DNA of 23,173 nucleotides, from the NCBI GenBank assembly GCA_017483985.1, contig JAFUUB010000034.1, forward strand, positions 1 to 23,173, in the 5' to 3' direction. The notes under the pieces are model-generated. The model did no database searches. It was not told the DNA's origin and was given only the letters and a program-made list of their open reading frames with translations. This document shows positions 1 through 6,657 of the stretch, one piece after another. The position numbers and the translations under genes are program-made. The first letter of the stretch is position 1, and the number at the start of each line of letters is the position of its first letter. Source of the stretch: Bacteroidales bacterium. GTDB lineage: Bacteria > Bacteroidota > Bacteroidia > Bacteroidales > UBA932.

Positions 1-7
1 AATCATG

Positions 8-15
8 CAAAGATA
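8..15 (-). promoter_or_regulatory. Possible -7 box for a gene beyond the left edge
   Basis: The minus strand reads TATCTTTG, a perfect TAnnTTTG box, just past the folP stop. No clear -33 TTTG lies upstream. An ATG at 6-4 (minus) would fall inside the expected promoter spacing, so the gene served probably starts outside the window. Confidence 0.35.
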
Positions 16-23
16 GGAATAAT

Positions 24-860
24 TCAGGATAATTCCCGGTAAAGGGCAACGGTCCGGACGGCTTCGGCGACGTCGTGGACGCGAAGGATTGAGGCACCGC
101 GCTGCAGGGCGGCCAGGTGCAGGACCTGCGTGGCGGGAAGGGACTCTTCCGGGGTGATGCCGAATTTCTTGTATATCATGCTTTTGCGGGATACTCCGAC
201 CAGGATGGGACGGCCTAAGTCCTGAAAGGCGTCCAGTTCCCGGAGCAGGTCGTAATTCTGCTCCAGGGTCTTGGCGAAACCGAAGCCCGGATCGAGGATC
301 CAGTCCCGGATGCCCGCCTGCTCCGCCTTCCGGGCAAAGTCCCCGAAATACGCCAGGACGGCGGCCGTGACGGGGGAGAGGCCGTCGGCCTCAGGATAAT
401 CGGTCAGGCCCTGCATGGTGGCGGGGGTGCCGCGTTTGTGCATGGCGACATAGGGAAGCCCCAGGCGTCCGACGGTCGGGAGCATGGCCGGGTCTTCCTC
501 TCCGGCGGAGATGTCATTGACCAGGAAGGGACCGAAGCGGTCATGGACCTTCTCTACGACGGCCGACCAGGTCGTATCGATGGAAAACCGTATCGCCGGG
601 GAATCGGCTTTCAGGGCTCTCAAGGCCGGTTCCAGCCGTCGCCACTCTTCGTCCGGTCCGATGGTCTCCGCACCCGGACGGCTCGAGCAGGCGCCGAGGT
701 CCAGGATGTCCGCCCCCGAATCCACCATGGCCTTCGCCCGCGCTTGCAGCCGCGGGAGGTCGACCTTCCCGTCGGCATCCAGAAACCGGCTTCCGGCATG
801 GAAGGAATCCCCCGTCAGGTTGAGGATCCCCATGACTTCGATCTTGCGCATTGTATCCAT
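24..860 (-). CDS. folP: Dihydropteroate synthase
   Basis: FolP condenses 7,8-dihydropterin pyrophosphate with p-aminobenzoate to make dihydropteroate in cytoplasmic folate synthesis. The 278-residue protein is a normal length and shows the family blocks in order: MGILNLTGDSF near the N-terminus (usual form NVTPDSF), SIDTTW, VNDISAG, LDPGFGFAKT and GVSRKSMI. The Pro-to-Gly change in the first loop is unusual. Two starts are possible: ATG at 860, or ATG at 851. The second is set 9 nt after a GGGAG, whereas that GGGAG directly abuts the first, so 851 may be the true start. It diverges from the M48 protease gene. Confidence 0.95.
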   Translation of the reverse strand: MDTMRKIEVMGILNLTGDSFHAGSRFLDADGKVDLPRLQARAKAMVDSGADILDLGACSSRPGAETIGPDEEWRRLEPALRALKADSPAIRFSIDTTWSAVVEKVHDRFGPFLVNDISAGEEDPAMLPTVGRLGLPYVAMHKRGTPATMQGLTDYPEADGLSPVTAAVLAYFGDFARKAEQAGIRDWILDPGFGFAKTLEQNYDLLRELDAFQDLGRPILVGVSRKSMIYKKFGITPEESLPATQVLHLAALQRGASILRVHDVAEAVRTVALYRELS

Positions 861-870
861 CTCCCGAAAT

Positions 871-902
871 TTTGACGAAGATACGAATTTTTCCTATTTT
901 TG
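871..902 (+). promoter_or_regulatory. Bacteroidetes promoter for the M48 protease
   Basis: TTTG at 871-874 and TATTTTTG at 895-902 are separated by 20 nt, matching the TTTG / TAnnTTTG consensus of the Bacteroidetes primary sigma factor. The ATG follows 23 nt later. Confidence 0.7.
876..883 (-). promoter_or_regulatory. Probable folP -7 box
   Basis: The minus strand reads TATCTTCG, one mismatch from TAnnTTTG, 15 nt before the ATG at 860. No good -33 box is seen. It overlaps the divergent promoter of the M48 protease gene. Confidence 0.35.
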
Positions 903-925
903 TACGATATTGAATCCCAAGCATT

Positions 926-1714
926 ATGAAACGAATCCTTATCCTTGCGGTGAGCGCGCTGCTGGCGGTCTCCTGCTCTGAATCTTTCAATGCGACCCGC
1001 GCCCTGCAGGGCGGCATGCTGGCGGCCCAGGCCCTCAGCCTCAGCGATGAACAGGTGCAGGCCTATGTCCATCAATATATCACCCAGCTGGATGCCCAGA
1101 GTCCGGTGCTCCCGGACAACAATCCGTATGTGGTCCGCCTGAAGAAACTGACCTCCGGACTGAATGCCGTGAACGGCGTCCCGCTGAATTTCAAGGTCTA
1201 CAAGACCAATGACGTCAATGCCTTCGCCTGCGCGGACGGCAGCGTCCGGGTCTACACGGGCATCATGGACCTGATGACGGACGACGAACTGCTCGGCGTC
1301 ATCGGCCACGAGATCGGCCATGTGGCCCTCAAGCACTCCAAGAAAGAGATGCGCCAGGCCCTGCTGACCAGCGCGGCGCTGGAAGGTCTGGCTTCGACCG
1401 GCAACACCATGGCCGCCCTGACTGACTCCCAGCTCGGCGCCCTGGGCAATGCCATCATGAACGCCCAGTATTCCAAGAAACAGGAGAGCGCGGCCGACGA
1501 TTTCGGCTACGAGTTCCTCAAGGCGGCGGGCAAGAACCCGTGGGCGATGGCCATGTCCTTCGAAAAGCTGCAGAGCGCAGCCGGCGGCAGCGGCGCCCAG
1601 AGCACGGCGGTCAGCCAGCTTTTCTCCTCCCATCCGGATACGGCGGCCCGTATCGCCCGCATGTCGGCCCGTGCCAGCCAGGAGGGATTCAAGAAACCGA
1701 CATCCAAGAAATAG
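926..1714 (+). CDS. M48-family metalloprotease, probable lipoprotein
   Basis: This is a zinc-dependent endopeptidase of the M48 family, likely held in the periplasmic leaflet of a membrane and acting in envelope protein quality control like LoiP/BepA (role inferred from family). A short lipoprotein signal with lipobox AVSC puts the lipidated Cys at residue 17. The zinc motif HEIGH is at residues 128-132, and a third ligand is expected in ESAADDFG further on. At 262 residues it is a compact single-domain member without TPR repeats. It has its own promoter and diverges from folP. The lysE promoter begins about 20 nt after its stop, so it is probably monocistronic. Confidence 0.88.
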   Translation: MKRILILAVSALLAVSCSESFNATRALQGGMLAAQALSLSDEQVQAYVHQYITQLDAQSPVLPDNNPYVVRLKKLTSGLNAVNGVPLNFKVYKTNDVNAFACADGSVRVYTGIMDLMTDDELLGVIGHEIGHVALKHSKKEMRQALLTSAALEGLASTGNTMAALTDSQLGALGNAIMNAQYSKKQESAADDFGYEFLKAAGKNPWAMAMSFEKLQSAAGGSGAQSTAVSQLFSSHPDTAARIARMSARASQEGFKKPTSKK

Positions 1715-1734
1715 GTTGTTTGCAGGAAAACCCT

Positions 1735-1742
1735 TATCTTTG
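1735..1742 (+). promoter_or_regulatory. -7 box for the lysE-PASTA-rluD operon
   Basis: TATCTTTG matches TAnnTTTG perfectly and ends 20 nt before the ATG at 1763. The nearest TTTG (1719-1722) is only 12 nt upstream, too close for a standard -33 box, so the upstream element is weak or absent. Confidence 0.5.
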
Positions 1743-1762
1743 CACTCTTTATACGAGATTGC

Positions 1763-2392
1763 ATGTTTTTTGATATCCTCAAAGCCTTCCTGATCGGAAT
1801 CTGTGCCTCCGTCCCGCTGGGGCCGACGGCGATTTACATTTTACAGAAAACCTTGAGCAAGGGACAGCGAGGGGGATATCTGACCGCCATGGGAGCCACC
1901 GTGACCGACACGTTTTATTCGGTCATCGCCGTGTTCTTCCTGGCCTTGGCCCAGACCTTCATCGATGAGCACCAGACCCTGATCTACTTCGTCGGCGGAC
2001 TGATCGTCCTGTTGGTGGGCTCCGGCATGCTGTTCGTCGACCCGTTCCGCAAGATCCGGGAAGAGAAGGTGGGGTCCTATTCGGTGAATGACTTTTTCCG
2101 GGCGGTGGCCCTGGGCCTGTCCAATCCGGCGTCGATTGTCGTGATCTTTACGCTGTTCACGTTTTTCGACATCGACTTGGGACAGCGCGACTTCCATGTG
2201 ATCCCGATCCTGCTGGCCGTGGCCCTCGGATCGGCGACCTACTGGTTCTTCTTTACCTTGCTGTTCAGCAAGCTGCGAAAGAAGTTCAACGTGGGTGTCC
2301 TGCTGTGGATCAACCGGCTGCTGGGTGCGGTCGTGATGATTCTCGGCGTGGTCCTGCTGGGACAGGGCCTGATGCGGGTTTTGTTCCCATAG
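1763..2392 (+). CDS. LysE/RhtB-family amino-acid exporter
   Basis: This is an inner-membrane translocator, 209 residues and about six hydrophobic segments, as is normal for the LysE/RhtB family. The N-terminal segment contains the family-like stretch SVPLGPTAIYIL followed by a charged loop with KGQRGGY. The substrate cannot be told from sequence; exporters of this family move amino acids or related small molecules out by proton exchange. It is the first gene of a likely operon: the PASTA gene begins 12 nt after its stop. The link between exporter and PASTA/RluD genes is probably only transcriptional. Confidence 0.82.
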   Translation: MFFDILKAFLIGICASVPLGPTAIYILQKTLSKGQRGGYLTAMGATVTDTFYSVIAVFFLALAQTFIDEHQTLIYFVGGLIVLLVGSGMLFVDPFRKIREEKVGSYSVNDFFRAVALGLSNPASIVVIFTLFTFFDIDLGQRDFHVIPILLAVALGSATYWFFFTLLFSKLRKKFNVGVLLWINRLLGAVVMILGVVLLGQGLMRVLFP

Positions 2393-2404
2393 AATGAAAG
2401 CCTT

Positions 2405-3235
2405 ATGAGTGAAGAAACCAAAAAGAACGGACAGACGGAAGCCCCCGTGCAGAAGGGCGGCTTCTGGAACAATTGGATGGTAAGGAACCTGCTGTGGGCG
2501 CTGGTCGCACTGGTCGCCCTGATCGCCGGCAGCTATATCGGCCTGGGCGTGCTGACCCATCATGGGCAGGAACTGGAGGTCCCGGACCTGACCAACATGA
2601 AGGTGCGCGAGGCGCAGTACACCGCCGAGGTGGAAGGCCTCAAGGTCCTGGTCGTCGACTCGGTATATATCCGCCGCATGGGCCGGGGACTGGTCTACAG
2701 CCAGAATCCCAAGGCCGGCAGCAAGGTCAAGAAGGGCCGCAAGATCCGTCTGACCATCAATTCCGTCACCCCCCAGAAGGTGCAGATGCCGAACCTGGTG
2801 GGCTATTCCATGCGGCAGGCCATGGCCGAGCTTTCCTCGCGCGGCCTGACCGTCGGCAAGCTCGTCTATGTCAGTGACATGGCGACGAACAACGTGCTCC
2901 GCCAGCTGCGGGGCAACCGGGAGATCACGCCGGGAACGCTCGTGGAAAGCGGAACGGCGATCGACCTGGCCGTGGGCCTGAACCCGGAAGACAACCAGAC
3001 TTATGTGCCGAATGTCATCGGCCTGAAATATCTGCGAGCCGTGGATGTCATCCATGGCAACTCGCTCAACATCCGGAAACTGGACTTCGACGAGAGCGTC
3101 AAGGACTATTCCGACTCGCTGGATGCCGTGGTCTACCGCCAGGGTCCGGAGGGCTCCAAGGCCCCGATCCTGATCGGTTCCGACGTGACCCTGTATCTTT
3201 CCGTCGATCCGGCGAAGACCATCATGAAGAAATAG
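2405..3235 (+). CDS. PASTA-domain membrane protein
   Basis: A 276-residue single-pass membrane protein. A charged 25-residue cytoplasmic tail is followed by a transmembrane helix at about residues 26-50 and then three PASTA repeats (about 57-124, 127-195 and 200-270). The repeats are marked by VPDLTNM, MPNLVGYS and VPNVIGLK. PASTA domains bind peptidoglycan fragments or muropeptides in serine/threonine kinases and penicillin-binding proteins. Here there is no kinase or transpeptidase domain, so its job may be as a cell-wall sensor or scaffold (inference). It lies 3 nt upstream of the rluD-like gene. Confidence 0.85.
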   Translation: MSEETKKNGQTEAPVQKGGFWNNWMVRNLLWALVALVALIAGSYIGLGVLTHHGQELEVPDLTNMKVREAQYTAEVEGLKVLVVDSVYIRRMGRGLVYSQNPKAGSKVKKGRKIRLTINSVTPQKVQMPNLVGYSMRQAMAELSSRGLTVGKLVYVSDMATNNVLRQLRGNREITPGTLVESGTAIDLAVGLNPEDNQTYVPNVIGLKYLRAVDVIHGNSLNIRKLDFDESVKDYSDSLDAVVYRQGPEGSKAPILIGSDVTLYLSVDPAKTIMKK

Positions 3236-3238
3236 CCG

Positions 3239-4327
3239 ATGGACTGGCAGGAAGATCCGGAGGATGCCCTGCTGGGGCAGGGTGTCGTCGTCGAGGAAGA
3301 CGCTTCCGCCGATGACGAGCAGGGGATGTTCGAGCATTTCCGGCTGGTCGTCGATCCCGGGCAGGAGCCTGTGCGGATCGACAAGTACATGGCCGGTCAT
3401 CTCGAGAATACGTCCCGGCACCGGATCCAGCTGGCTATCAAGAACGGGTATGTCAAAGTAGGGGAGAAGACAGCCAAGGCCAATCTCGTCATCCGTCCGG
3501 GGGATGTCATCCGTTTCGTCATGCCGTACGAGCGGCGGGGCTTCGAGATCCTGCCGGAGGACATCCCGCTCGACATCGTCTATGAGGACGACGATTTCCT
3601 GATCGTGAACAAGCCGGCCGGGATGGTGGTCCATCCGGGGCACGGCCATTTTACGGGCACGCTGGTCAATGCCCTGGCCTTCCACCTGGGGCTTTCCCAG
3701 GGACCGGATGCACAGGACGACCGGATGGGCGTGCTGGTCCATCGGATCGACATGGATACCAGTGGTCTGCTGGTCGTTGCCAAGAATGACGAAGCCCAGC
3801 TGAACCTGGCCCGGCAGTTCTTCGTCCATTCCATCGAACGGCGGTATGTCGCCGTCGTCTGGGGCAATCTCAAGGAAGACGAGGGGACCATCACCGGCAA
3901 CATCGGCCGGGACCCGAACGACCGGCTCCGGTTCAAGGTCTATCCCGAAGGGGACAAGGGCAAGCATGCCGTGACCCATTACAAGGTGCTCGAGCGGTTC
4001 GGTTTCGTGACGGTCGTCGAATGCCGGCTGGAAACGGGCCGCACCCACCAGATCCGCGTGCACATGGCCTATATCGGCCATCCGCTTTTCGGCGACGAGC
4101 GCTATGGCGGCAAGGAAATCCGGCAGGGAACGATCTATTCCAAATACAAGCAGTTCATCCGCAACTGCTTCGAACTCTGCCCGCGCCAGGCCCTCCACGC
4201 CAAGACCCTGGGCTTCGACCATCCCCGCACCGGCAAGCCCGTCCGTTTCGATTCCGCCCTTCCCGCGGACATGCAGGCCCTCCTGGCCAAGTGGCGCCAG
4301 TACGCCGCGAACATGCCGGAAGAATAA
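3239..4327 (+). CDS. rluD: RluA/RluD-family 23S rRNA pseudouridine synthase
   Basis: It isomerises uridines to pseudouridine, probably in 23S rRNA as RluD does. The 362-residue protein has an acidic N-terminal extension of about 35 residues, an S4 RNA-binding domain (about 43-100, beginning VRIDKYM), and the catalytic domain. The signature HRIDMDTSGLLVVAK places the catalytic aspartate at residue 171. ETGRTHQIRVH is a further conserved family block. It ends the lysE-PASTA operon with a 3-nt gap to the gene before it. The exact rRNA target is not provable from sequence. Confidence 0.9.
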   Translation: MDWQEDPEDALLGQGVVVEEDASADDEQGMFEHFRLVVDPGQEPVRIDKYMAGHLENTSRHRIQLAIKNGYVKVGEKTAKANLVIRPGDVIRFVMPYERRGFEILPEDIPLDIVYEDDDFLIVNKPAGMVVHPGHGHFTGTLVNALAFHLGLSQGPDAQDDRMGVLVHRIDMDTSGLLVVAKNDEAQLNLARQFFVHSIERRYVAVVWGNLKEDEGTITGNIGRDPNDRLRFKVYPEGDKGKHAVTHYKVLERFGFVTVVECRLETGRTHQIRVHMAYIGHPLFGDERYGGKEIRQGTIYSKYKQFIRNCFELCPRQALHAKTLGFDHPRTGKPVRFDSALPADMQALLAKWRQYAANMPEE

Positions 4328-4328
4328 A

Positions 4329-4361
4329 GAAGGAAGCCCTAATCGAGCTTCCTTCCTTTTT
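4329..4361. terminator. Bidirectional terminator between rluD and rng
   Basis: A perfect 9-bp stem, GAAGGAAGC / GCTTCCTTC (4329-4337 and 4347-4355), with a 9-nt loop is followed by CTTTTT on the plus strand. On the minus strand the same hairpin is followed by TTTATTC. It overlaps the last codons of the convergent RNase G gene. Confidence 0.85.
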
Positions 4362-5913
4362 CGTCGTAGAATTCATTCTGCAGGACGGAGAAGTCGGTGA
4401 CTTCCTCCAGGTTGATCTTGCATTTGTACTTCTTCTTCCATTTCCCGAGATAGGACGTGTCCGAGAAGAGGCTTCCCTTGCGGGAGAGGTAGGCGCCGAG
4501 GATCGGGCTGACCTTGAGCGTGAAGTTCTTCAGCTTCTTGTCGTTCACATAATAGGTAAGCCTGCGTTCGATCTGTTCGTCGATGAGCGAACTGGAAGCG
4601 ATCTTGCCCGTGCCGTGGCAGAGGGGACATACTTCCGTGGTGTTGATCTCGGTGGCCGGACGCACCCGCTGGCGGGTGATCTGCATCAGGCCGAACTTCG
4701 TCAGCGGCAGCACATTGTGCTTGGCCCGGTCGGTGCTCATCAGCTCTACCATGTATTTGTAGAGCTCATTGCGGTGCTCCTGGGTCTCCATGTCGATGAA
4801 ATCCACGATGATGATTCCACCCATGTCCCGGAGCCGGAGCTGGCGGGCGATTTCTTCCGCTGCGTACTTGTTGACGTCGAACGTGTTCTGTTCCTGCTCC
4901 TTGGTCTTGGCCCGGATGCCGCTGTTGACGTCGACGACGTTCAGGGCTTCGGTCGATTCGATCACCAGGTAGGCGCCCTGCTTGATGGGGACGACCTTGC
5001 CGAACGAGCTCTTGATCTGGCGGCTGACTTCGAAATGGTCGAAGATCGGTTCCTTGCCGTCGTAGAGCTTCACGATCTTTTCCTGGTCGGGGGAAATGAG
5101 GGAAATGTACCTGCGGATCTCCTCATACTCATGTTCGTTATTGACATAGATGTTGGAGAATTCGTCGTTGAGCAGGTCCCTCAGGATCGTGGTGGTCTTG
5201 CTGTACTCGGTGAAGAGCTGCTGTACGTTCTTGGACCGGGAGAGGTTCTTCCAGGAGGCTTCCCATTTGTTGATCAAGGCCTTGAGCTCTGCAACGAGGA
5301 TGGCTGCGTTCTTGCCTTCCGCGGCTGTGCGTATGATGGCGCCGTAGTTGCGGGGAAGGATGCTGCGGACCAGCGTCTCGAGCCGTCTCTTTTCCTCTTT
5401 CGAGGAGATCTTCTGGGAAATGCTCACCTTCTCGGCGAAGGGGAGGAGTACGATGTTACGTCCTGCCAATGAAATCTCTGCAGTCAGTCTCGAACCTTTG
5501 GTGGAAATCGGTTCCTTGACGATTTGGGCGATCAGCATCTGGCCCGGCTTCAGCACGTTCTCGATGCGGCCTTCCTTCTCGAGGATCGGCCCCAGCTGGA
5601 TGCTGCTGAACAGGTCGCCGGCGTTGGTGTTGGGATTGATCTTGCGGACGAACTGGTCGAACGCGTCGAAATACAGTCCCAGGTCCAGATAGTGGATAAA
5701 GGCCTCTTTCTCGTCACCGATGTCGACAAAGGCAGCGTTGAGGGCCGGCATCACTTTCTTGACCTTTCCGAGGAAAGCGTCACCGACCGTGAAGCTGCGC
5801 CCGCTGCTGGACTCTTTGTTCAGTTCAATCAGCCTGTGGTTTTCCTGCAAGGCGATTTGAACCTCCGTCGCTCTGACGTCAATGATCAGATCCTTTACTT
5901 TTTCTGATTCCAT
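4339..5913 (-). CDS. rng: Ribonuclease G/E
   Basis: An endoribonuclease for rRNA maturation and mRNA turnover, 524 residues, close to RNase G length and lacking the long RNase E scaffold tail. An S1-like RNA-binding region is at about residues 35-120. The metal-binding aspartates are D328 (VVDVNSG) and D371 (IVDFIDM), 43 residues apart as in E. coli RNase E. The zinc-link CPLC is at 429-432. I start it at ATG 5913 (MESEKV), because the longer frame to 5997 runs through two hairpins, one a terminator. It lies downstream of HU and the COX24-like gene. Confidence 0.92.
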   Translation of the reverse strand: MESEKVKDLIIDVRATEVQIALQENHRLIELNKESSSGRSFTVGDAFLGKVKKVMPALNAAFVDIGDEKEAFIHYLDLGLYFDAFDQFVRKINPNTNAGDLFSSIQLGPILEKEGRIENVLKPGQMLIAQIVKEPISTKGSRLTAEISLAGRNIVLLPFAEKVSISQKISSKEEKRRLETLVRSILPRNYGAIIRTAAEGKNAAILVAELKALINKWEASWKNLSRSKNVQQLFTEYSKTTTILRDLLNDEFSNIYVNNEHEYEEIRRYISLISPDQEKIVKLYDGKEPIFDHFEVSRQIKSSFGKVVPIKQGAYLVIESTEALNVVDVNSGIRAKTKEQEQNTFDVNKYAAEEIARQLRLRDMGGIIIVDFIDMETQEHRNELYKYMVELMSTDRAKHNVLPLTKFGLMQITRQRVRPATEINTTEVCPLCHGTGKIASSSLIDEQIERRLTYYVNDKKLKNFTLKVSPILGAYLSRKGSLFSDTSYLGKWKKKYKCKINLEEVTDFSVLQNEFYDEKGRKLD

Positions 5914-5928
5914 TGGAAAAACTAAACC

Positions 5929-5948
5929 GGAAAGCACGGGGGCTTTCC
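5929..5948 (-). promoter_or_regulatory. Hairpin in the rng leader
   Basis: A perfect 7-bp stem, GGAAAGC / GCTTTCC, with a 6-nt loop lies 15 nt before the rng ATG and is followed on the minus strand by a T-rich stretch. It may be an attenuator or an RNase G cleavage site for autoregulation, as hairpins in the E. coli rne leader are. This role is inference. Confidence 0.4.
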
Positions 5949-5949
5949 T

Positions 5950-5994
5950 CTGGGAATAAAACAAGGGCCGATCCGAGACTCCCGGCCGGCCCTT
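5950..5994 (-). terminator. Terminator after HU and the COX24-like gene
   Basis: On the minus strand AAGGGCCG and CGGCCCTT (5994-5987 and 5970-5963) form an 8-bp stem with a 16-nt loop that can itself pair. TTGTTTTATT follows. This is a good rho-independent terminator 35 nt beyond the COX24-like stop; some readthrough into rng is possible. Confidence 0.75.
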
Positions 5995-6029
5995 CACTAG
6001 CAGACTGCTAAAATGGCAGACAGAGAAGA

Positions 6030-6119
6030 TTATTTCTTCTTGTGTCTGTTCTTGCGCAAACGCTTTTTGCGTTTGTGCGTTGCCATCTTATGTCTCTTTC
6101 TCTTTTTACCGCTTGGCAT
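6030..6119 (-). CDS. AURKAIP1/COX24-domain micro-protein, probable ribosomal protein
   Basis: A 29-residue protein beginning MPSGKKRKRHK and ending RLRKNRHKKK, with more than half of its residues Lys, Arg or His. It matches the short AURKAIP1/COX24 (mS38-like) proteins found throughout Bacteroidetes. Relatives of this domain are small-subunit ribosomal proteins in mitochondria and actinobacteria, so rRNA binding is likely. The ATG at 6119 and TAA at 6032-6030 are clear. It lies 21 nt downstream of HU and ahead of a terminator. It is easily missed because of its size. Confidence 0.88.
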   Translation of the reverse strand: MPSGKKRKRHKMATHKRKKRLRKNRHKKK

Positions 6120-6140
6120 AGTGCACTGATTTTTAATGGA

Positions 6141-6416
6141 TTATTTCTTAACAGCAGCTACGAAGACCTTGGCCGGCTTGAAAGCGGGAATGTCGTGGGC
6201 CGGAATGGTCATGGTGGTGTTGCGGGTGATATTGCGGGCGGCCTTCTCAGCACGATGCTTGATGATGAAGCTGCCGAAACCACGAAGATACACCGGTTCG
6301 CCCTTGGCGAGGGAACCCTTGACGCTTTCCATGAAAGCCTCGACTACAGTCTGAACTGCGATTTTTTCAATGCCGGTAGCTTTTGCTACTTCATTTACGA
6401 TCTCTGCCTTTGTCAT
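6141..6416 (-). CDS. HU/IHF-family DNA-binding protein
   Basis: A 91-residue nucleoid protein. It has the helical dimerisation part (MTKAEIVNEVAKATG), the conserved GFGSF turn followed by the DNA-binding arm with its ARN sequence (usual form GRNP), and a Lys-rich C-terminus. HU bends and compacts DNA as a homodimer. Length and motifs are normal; the arm reads ARNITRNTT, so the usual Pro is replaced. It is the promoter-proximal gene upstream of the COX24-like micro-protein, with a 45-nt AT-rich leader. Confidence 0.92.
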   Translation of the reverse strand: MTKAEIVNEVAKATGIEKIAVQTVVEAFMESVKGSLAKGEPVYLRGFGSFIIKHRAEKAARNITRNTTMTIPAHDIPAFKPAKVFVAAVKK

Positions 6417-6461
6417 AATTGGTTAATATTTAAAATATTCGACTTTTCATAAATCGAGGCA

Positions 6462-6492
6462 CAAAGATAGGGTTTAATTTTTAATCAACAAA
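6462..6492 (-). promoter_or_regulatory. Bacteroidetes promoter for HU
   Basis: On the minus strand TTTG (6492-6489) and TATCTTTG (6469-6462) are separated by 19 nt, a consensus promoter. The leader to the HU ATG is about 45 nt and AT-rich, with a near-palindrome of AATATT halves. Confidence 0.75.
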
Positions 6493-6569
6493 ATGATTAT
6501 GCGTTTTTTTTCAGTTAATTATCACCCGTCTACGCCGTCCAGAGGCCGATTTTCCCCTTGGCACGGTGC

Positions 6570-6633
6570 TTGACAATATAATTATCGCATGTAAAATGCC
6601 CTCCCGCCGTGACAAAATGGCAGGCAGGAGGGC
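6570..6633 (+). promoter_or_regulatory. lon leader: sigma70-like boxes and hairpin
   Basis: No TAnnTTTG box is seen before lon. Instead there is TTGACA (6570-6575), a 16-nt gap and TAAAAT (6592-6597), resembling a classical sigma70 promoter. A hairpin follows with a 7-bp stem GCCCTCC / GGAGGGC (6598-6604 and 6627-6633), ending 24 nt before the lon ATG. Lon is commonly heat-induced, so a stress-responsive leader is possible, but this is inference. Confidence 0.35.
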
Positions 6634-6657
6634 TACATCCTTGAAAGAAAACGAAAT

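Noticed and set aside
1841..4222. A 793-codon minus-strand open frame across lysE, PASTA and rluD genes
   Set aside because: A shadow of three real plus-strand genes; low-complexity, His/Asp/Gln-rich translation without recognisable domains.
4021..5472. A 483-codon plus-strand open frame across the rluD end and RNase G
   Set aside because: It crosses a terminator and is antisense to RNase G, whose metal-binding and zinc motifs are clear.
5914..5997. N-terminal extension of RNase G from ATG 5997
   Set aside because: The added 28 codons run through a terminator hairpin and a second hairpin; family proteins begin near MESEKVKDLIID.
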